Positions 59,756-64,000 of a stretch of 64,000 bases of DNA are shown one piece after another. The DNA comes from JBBDRJ01 sp963766295 (lineage in GTDB: Bacteria > Actinomycetota > JAICYB01), in NCBI GenBank assembly GCA_963766295.1, contig CAVXYW010000002.1, positions 930,001-994,000 of the forward strand, given 5' to 3'. A model generated the notes under the pieces. It ran no database searches, had not been told where the DNA came from, and worked only from the letters and a program-made list of their open reading frames with translations. Every line of letters begins with the position of its first letter. The stretch's first letter is position 1. The translations under genes were made by a program, and so were the position numbers.

Positions 59756-60816
59756 CGCCGAAGAGCGCAGCGTCGAGCAAGTCTGCTTCCGAAGCCGCGC
59801 GTCGAAGTCTGTCGCGTCTCGAACGGATCCTTCTGTTGGTTCCGTATTGCGTAGCGCATCCCGGAGTGTCGATCTCAGACCTGGCCAAGCGGTTCGGTGC
59901 TCCGGAGAGCGAGATCCTCGACGACCTCAACCTTCTGTTCGTCTGCGGACTTCCGGACTACACGCCGGCCGATCTGATCGAGGTCTTCATCGACGAGGAC
60001 CAGGTGTACATCCGGATGGCGGACTACTTCGCGCGACCACTTCGTCTCACTCGCACGGAAGCGATGCCCTTGTACCTGAAGGGTCAAGCGCTGGTGAACC
60101 TTCTCGAGGGAACCGGGGGAGGAAAAGGTGGTCTTAAGGAGCTTGCTCCCCTGCGGTCGGCGATCGAGAAACTCGGAAAAGCTTTGCTTCCACAAGAGGG
60201 TGGAGTAGCCGAACTCACGAAGCGGATCAAGGTGCAGCTCGAGTCCGGTGAAGCGAGATGGCTCGAGTTATTGCGAGAGGCCGTCACAGAACGCAAGGCA
60301 GCCGATCTCGAGTACTACACGTATTCCAGAGACGCCATCACCAAACGGAAGGTCGAGCCCCATCTGGTGTTCGCGTCGCTGGGCCACTGGTACGTGTCCG
60401 GCTACTGCCACCTCGCACAGGACCGCCGGATGTTCCGGCTGGACCGGATCAAATCGATCGAGCTCACGGACGAGAGCTTCGAACAACCCGTGGATGGCGA
60501 AGCGGAGCTTCCGCCGCCTCTGATCTACGTGCCGGGAGCGGATGACATGCGTGTGAAGGTGCGCGTGTCCGGCAGCGTCGCGCAGTGGCTCACCGAGTTC
60601 GGCTGGACGCAGGGCTACCTCCAGATCGAGAGGACGCGCAACATCGCGGACGGACGCAAGGAACTAACATTTCGGACGTCGGCGCTTCCGTCCCTGGAGA
60701 AGTTGCTTCTTCGTCTGGGGCCCGAAGCTGAAGTCGTCGAACCGAAGGCACTGGCCGAGCGCCTTCAGGAAACAGCCAAACGGATCCTCGCTCTGTACGA
60801 AACCAAGAAGCGCTAG
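59752..60816 (+). CDS. pafC: WYL-domain transcriptional activator subunit PafC
   Basis: A 354-residue partner of PafB. The winged helix (SRLERILLLVPYCVAHPGVS) is followed by a WYL domain (about 180-260; KVEPHLVFASLGHWYVSGYCH) and a WCX region. It is coupled to pafB by ATGA. In most actinobacteria tatA and tatC follow; here an RNase H-like gene does. Confidence 0.93.
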   Translation: MTPKSAASSKSASEAARRSLSRLERILLLVPYCVAHPGVSISDLAKRFGAPESEILDDLNLLFVCGLPDYTPADLIEVFIDEDQVYIRMADYFARPLRLTRTEAMPLYLKGQALVNLLEGTGGGKGGLKELAPLRSAIEKLGKALLPQEGGVAELTKRIKVQLESGEARWLELLREAVTERKAADLEYYTYSRDAITKRKVEPHLVFASLGHWYVSGYCHLAQDRRMFRLDRIKSIELTDESFEQPVDGEAELPPPLIYVPGADDMRVKVRVSGSVAQWLTEFGWTQGYLQIERTRNIADGRKELTFRTSALPSLEKLLLRLGPEAEVVEPKALAERLQETAKRILALYETKKR

Positions 60817-60844
60817 TCGTTCCTTAGCTGTCGTCGGTCCCTTC

Positions 60845-60850
60845 TACGTT
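60845..60850 (+). promoter_or_regulatory. Putative -10 box of RNase H-like gene
   Basis: TACGTT lies 6 nt before the GTG at 60857, with no ribosome site. Confidence 0.35.
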
Positions 60851-60856
60851 CCAGGT

Positions 60857-61360
60857 GTGATCGGGTACCTGGATATCGAGACATCCTTCAGCGGCGAGGT
60901 CACGGTCTTCGGGCTTCTCCGAAACGATCGAGGCATCATCCAGATCGTCGGTGACGCCATCGCCGCTGAAGCCGTTGAGGAAACGCTGCAAGGGATCGAC
61001 ACGTTGTGCACGTTCAACGGTGAATCCTTCGATCTGCCCGTCCTGCGTCGCGCTTTCGGGATCGGACTGCTGGAGCGCTTCCGGTCCTTGGACTTGTCGC
61101 TGGAGTGTCGCCGCGTCGGCATACGAGGCGGATTGAAGAAGATCGAGATGGGCCTCGGCATACCGCGAAGGTTGCGCGGGATCACTGGATACGATGCGAT
61201 GTTGCTATGGGAGCGCTGGGAAAACGGCGAGCGTCAGGCTCTCGAAACACTTCTCGCGTACAACCGCGACGACGTGGACAATCTGGCGCTGCTCGAAAGA
61301 AGGCTCCGCGGCGATCTGGAGCTGCCGCCGCCGACGGATCAGATGGTCGTGGGGGCGTAA
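60857..61360 (+). CDS. RNase H-like exonuclease domain protein (YprB-like)
   Basis: A 167-residue DEDD-type RNase H-fold domain. Asp and Glu of YLDIETS form the first metal motif, FNGESFDLPVL the second and YNRDDVDNLALL the third. Members of this YprB-like group are predicted 3'-5' exonucleases. The start is GTG at 60857, chosen because the domain begins immediately after it. Confidence 0.85.
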   Translation: MIGYLDIETSFSGEVTVFGLLRNDRGIIQIVGDAIAAEAVEETLQGIDTLCTFNGESFDLPVLRRAFGIGLLERFRSLDLSLECRRVGIRGGLKKIEMGLGIPRRLRGITGYDAMLLWERWENGERQALETLLAYNRDDVDNLALLERRLRGDLELPPPTDQMVVGA

Positions 61361-61473
61361 AGGCTCGGAGATCTAGCGCCGCGATTTCATCGAAGTACTG
61401 GACAGAGCGTGGCGGCAAGCCGCAACCACGACCACGAACCCCGCTCACACCGCAGCAAGAGCACGACTATCTG

Positions 61474-61875
61474 GTGCTCGGCTCAAAGCTGTTCAACGAA
61501 CACGACTTCTACCAGGGTCACGACGAATGGGAGGAAGTCTGGCGTCGCGCAACCGGCACGCGCCGACGGCTTCTCCACGGATTGATCCAAGTGGCAGTGG
61601 GCTACGAACACTTGAGGCGTGGCAACCCGAAGGGGATGCGAAGCCTCCTTCGTCAGGGAGCGGCGAAGCTGCGGTTCTTCACACGCCGCCCCGGCGTCAA
61701 AGAGCTACGGGATCGAGCACTAGCCGATGCAAAGAAGGCTGAGACCAACCCAAAGATCAGTCTTCGGTCGTCCCCGCCCCCGAAGGTGATGCTGGGTCTT
61801 GAGGGGCTTCGATCACCGGCTCCTCGAGGATCGATTCGAGTACAAGTCCCCCCGCCTCGAGCGGCGTCGGAGTAA
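61474..61875 (+). CDS. DUF309 domain protein
   Basis: A 133-residue protein if it starts at GTG 61474. The DUF309 motif is FNEHDFYQGHDEWEEVWRR (the H-x-x-x-E/W pattern), followed by LLHGLIQVAVGYEHLRRGN. Upstream the frame is open and reads as protein (RPRTPLTPQQEHDYL) but has no ATG, GTG or TTG after the RNase H stop, so the true start could be rare or lost. The last 119 nt overlap the MFS gene on the other strand. The function of DUF309 is unknown. Confidence 0.65.
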   Translation: MLGSKLFNEHDFYQGHDEWEEVWRRATGTRRRLLHGLIQVAVGYEHLRRGNPKGMRSLLRQGAAKLRFFTRRPGVKELRDRALADAKKAETNPKISLRSSPPPKVMLGLEGLRSPAPRGSIRVQVPPPRAASE

Positions 61876-63133
61876 CGAACGGCAAGGGAGCCTCGCCGCT
61901 TATGTCCTCGAGCTCCCGTCCCTTGGTCTCCGGGAACACGAGCCAGATCAGAAGGAAGCTCAAGAGGGGTCCCACTCCCAAGATCACCGAGGTGATCGAC
62001 AGCTCGCCCGTCACCGCGATCAGCAAGCCGCCGAGAAGGAAGCTGATCGCCTGACCGATAACTCGGGCGATGTTCGAACACGCACCTGCGAATGCGCGGT
62101 GAGCGGTAGGGAAGAGCTCCGAGCCGAACGCTCCCAGCGTGGGCCAGGATCCGAATTGGCCGATGAAGACGAACGCTAGTGCGAAGAATAGGGCCCACGC
62201 TCCACGAGCGAAGACGAAGAACCAAACGCCGCCGACGATGCTCAGGAGGCCGAAGGAACAGCCCACAACCTTCCGTCCAAGGCGGTCGGACAGTGATCCC
62301 GAAACGACGAGGACCGGCACTGCGAGCGCACCTGCAGCAACAAGGATGAGATTGGCCGCCGTCGGGCCGATATTGCGGTCGTCTTGCAGGAAATCGATGG
62401 TGAAAACGCCGGCCTGAGTAGCAAGGGCGCCCAGAAATGCGGTCGAGCACACGAGGATCAACCAGCGCCTGATGGGCGGCTTGAGGATCTCGTGCCAATG
62501 CGAGGCCAGGCGTCCGCTTTGTTGAGCGGCGGCGAATCGTCGGCTTTCAGGAAGACGTCTGCGGAGGAACGCGATCGTTGCGAGCGGAGGTAGTGCTATC
62601 ACGTAAAGCCAACGCCAAGATATTCCCAGCGGAACGAATAGGGATCCGTAGAAGATAGAAGCGAATCCAGAACCGACCGCCGTAAGCATCGCGAGCCATC
62701 CAAAACCGAAGCCGCGGGCCTCGGCCGGCAATTCCTCGGCAACCATCGTCCATGCGAGTGCGCCTTCGACCGTCAGAAAAAGATAGGCAAAGAACTGGAT
62801 CGACACGAACCACGCCATGCTGGGAGCGATGGCCGTCGCTCCAGTGATCAGCGTGAATCCAATGATCGAAATAGTGAGGAGTCGTCGTCTCCCTTCGATG
62901 TCGGCTCGCCTGCTGAAATACACCGCTGGAATGGCGCCGAGGATCGGGATCGTGAGCCATAAAGACGCCTCCGACTGCGTGAGCGAAAACGTTTCGCGTA
63001 TCTGCGGGAGGGCCGCCGTTACTACGAATGAGTCATAGCCCTGGAAGAAATCCGCAACGCCGAGGACCATGAGCAGGAACCAGTGCTCTCTTGAAAGCGT
63101 CCCCTTAGCAGGTAGGAGTCCCCGCTGCGCCAT
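61757..63133 (-). CDS. MFS transporter, sugar/organic-acid porter type
   Basis: A 458-residue major facilitator with 12 predicted helices. GRR in the loop between helices 2 and 3 (RRADIEGRRRLL), PESRRF after helix 6 and the C-terminal FPETKGRELEDISGE are marks of the sugar-porter/metabolite:H+ symporter group. The C-terminal tail (about 420-458) is acidic and Pro-rich. It begins 8 nt after the methyltransferase gene and so is likely co-transcribed with it. Confidence 0.9.
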   Translation of the reverse strand: MAQRGLLPAKGTLSREHWFLLMVLGVADFFQGYDSFVVTAALPQIRETFSLTQSEASLWLTIPILGAIPAVYFSRRADIEGRRRLLTISIIGFTLITGATAIAPSMAWFVSIQFFAYLFLTVEGALAWTMVAEELPAEARGFGFGWLAMLTAVGSGFASIFYGSLFVPLGISWRWLYVIALPPLATIAFLRRRLPESRRFAAAQQSGRLASHWHEILKPPIRRWLILVCSTAFLGALATQAGVFTIDFLQDDRNIGPTAANLILVAAGALAVPVLVVSGSLSDRLGRKVVGCSFGLLSIVGGVWFFVFARGAWALFFALAFVFIGQFGSWPTLGAFGSELFPTAHRAFAGACSNIARVIGQAISFLLGGLLIAVTGELSITSVILGVGPLLSFLLIWLVFPETKGRELEDISGEAPLPFVTPTPLEAGGLVLESILEEPVIEAPQDPASPSGAGTTED

Positions 63134-63141
63134 ACGGAATG

Positions 63142-63951
63142 TTAGACGGAGCCGGTCTTGTCGGGCTTCTTCGAAACCAATAGGAAGCGGTGCATGCGAG
63201 CCGTGAATGATCCGCGCTTTTGGATCACGTCGTGGATCGTTCGGAGCCCTTCGATGTTGGAACGCGGGTCGAATCCTTCGTATTGCCACGGGACTGCTCG
63301 CAAGAACGAAACGACTGCGCCGACATCCAGATAGCGCTTGGCAGGGAACGCCTCTTGGGCTTCGAGGACCTCGAGGCCGGCCTGCTCGAGTTGAGCTACG
63401 TATTCGTTCAGCGTCGGGCTCAAGGAGGGGTCCACAGCGCCGCCTAAGACATCGTTCAGCTCGACCTCGTTGAGGCCCCCGGCTTGTTGCGTGAGGAAGG
63501 TCCCGCCCGGCCGCAGTACGCGCGCCACTTCCGTGGGTCTGAAGGCTTCGTGGCGGTCGAAGACCAAGTCGATGGAATCGTCCTGGAACGGCAACCGGCC
63601 ATCCGGATCGGTGAATCGCTGCTTCGCATTGTCCGAGGCGCCTTCCACGGCCACGACATGGACGCCCAACGGCCGGAGGTTCCGATCGGCAACGGCAACG
63701 TTGGGCATCCATCCTTCCGTCGCGACCGATAGCGAAGCACGAACATCCAACGACGCCACGAACTCGCCGCCGCCCGTTCCGAGATCGACCATCGTGTGGG
63801 CACCTCTAGCCAGCTCCTCGACCCGCGCCTTGTAGTCCCACGGCGGCGGATCGACCTCGTTTCGTCCGTCGAGGAACGAGAAATCCCAGCCTTCGAAGTC
63901 GTGCCCTTCGGCCTCGGCGATGAGAGTGTCGAAGTCGTCCCGCGTGGCCAT
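63142..63951 (-). CDS. Class I SAM-dependent methyltransferase
   Basis: A 269-residue enzyme. MVDLGTGGGEFV (about 54-65) is the SAM-binding motif I, LPFQDDSIDLVFDRH motif II and VLRPGGTFLTQQAG motif III. Residues 180-260 form the substrate region. The substrate is unknown. It is the first gene of a two-gene unit with the MFS transporter, which might export the methylated product. Confidence 0.9.
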   Translation of the reverse strand: MATRDDFDTLIAEAEGHDFEGWDFSFLDGRNEVDPPPWDYKARVEELARGAHTMVDLGTGGGEFVASLDVRASLSVATEGWMPNVAVADRNLRPLGVHVVAVEGASDNAKQRFTDPDGRLPFQDDSIDLVFDRHEAFRPTEVARVLRPGGTFLTQQAGGLNEVELNDVLGGAVDPSLSPTLNEYVAQLEQAGLEVLEAQEAFPAKRYLDVGAVVSFLRAVPWQYEGFDPRSNIEGLRTIHDVIQKRGSFTARMHRFLLVSKKPDKTGSV

Positions 63952-63960
63952 GGGGTGCGT

Positions 63961-63966
63961 AGTCTA
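63961..63966 (-). promoter_or_regulatory. Putative -10 box of methyltransferase gene
   Basis: TAGACT on the minus strand lies 9 nt before the ATG at 63951, with no ribosome site. Confidence 0.45.
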
Positions 63967-64000
63967 GGTCCAGCTACCATCGCGGAGGCGCTGACTTGCC

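Overview
The window looks like chromosomal DNA of an uncultured, moderately high-G+C (about 60% by eye) actinobacterium. It carries a complete Pup-proteasome system (mpa, dop, pup, prcB, prcA, pafA, pafB, pafC), a mycothiol-isomerase-type protein, an F420-type LLM oxidoreductase, GNAT and TetR genes of actinobacterial style, many GTG/TTG starts, and many start codons 6-10 nt downstream of a TANNNT -10 box (leaderless mRNAs). No phage, transposase, integrase or CRISPR is visible.

Layout. 1-2.3 kb: a sulfotransferase cut by the window edge, a DUF899 protein, tmRNA (ssrA) and a PASTA protein. 2.5-8.8 kb: a TauE/SafE transporter, then a two-gene cassette (heliorhodopsin plus an SDR/DUF2867 protein) bracketed by 40-nt imperfect direct repeats, then a large class III adenylyl cyclase/AAA/TPR protein. 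8.8-32 kb: metabolic and membrane genes (flap-type exonuclease, aldehyde dehydrogenase, a TetR-controlled membrane protein with a double-palindrome operator, SDR, quinone reductase, AlkD, PlsC, RraA, an ABC-2 transporter, an AlgI/AlgJ-like acetylation pair, an LLM oxidoreductase) and a second cyclase/AAA protein. 32-41 kb: tRNA-Leu(GAG), an orphan binding lipoprotein, a four-gene operon (degenerate site-2 protease, sulfur-carrier/TtuA fusion, TrmI, ProA-like), an Rrf2-linked ABC importer lacking a binding protein, and an acyl-CoA dehydrogenase. 41-43 kb: three cyclic-nucleotide-binding proteins in a row.

43-61 kb is the Pup-proteasome region. Its genes are in the usual order but split by insertions: mpa-dop-pup, then about 4.7 kb of other genes and gene debris (a chimeric remnant, a multiply frameshifted lipoprotein, an SDR, an R2lox-type oxidase, a cupredoxin lipoprotein/membrane protein set), then prcB-prcA, an envelope protein pair, pafA, an acyltransferase, an aldo/keto reductase and an APH-like kinase, then pafB-pafC. 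prcB, dop, pafA and pafB each appear to have their own leaderless promoter. 61-64 kb: an RNase H-like protein, a DUF309 protein, an MFS transporter and a methyltransferase.

How genes may work together. Two cyclases and three cAMP-receptor-type proteins suggest an elaborate cAMP network. PafA joins Pup to substrates, Mpa and PrcBA degrade them, Dop removes Pup, and PafBC is a DNA-damage-responsive activator. The most unusual items are the heliorhodopsin cassette with its flanking repeats, the fused sulfur carrier-tRNA thiolase, the catalytically dead-looking site-2 protease, the hairpin that hides an exonuclease start codon, and the fragmented proteasome locus.
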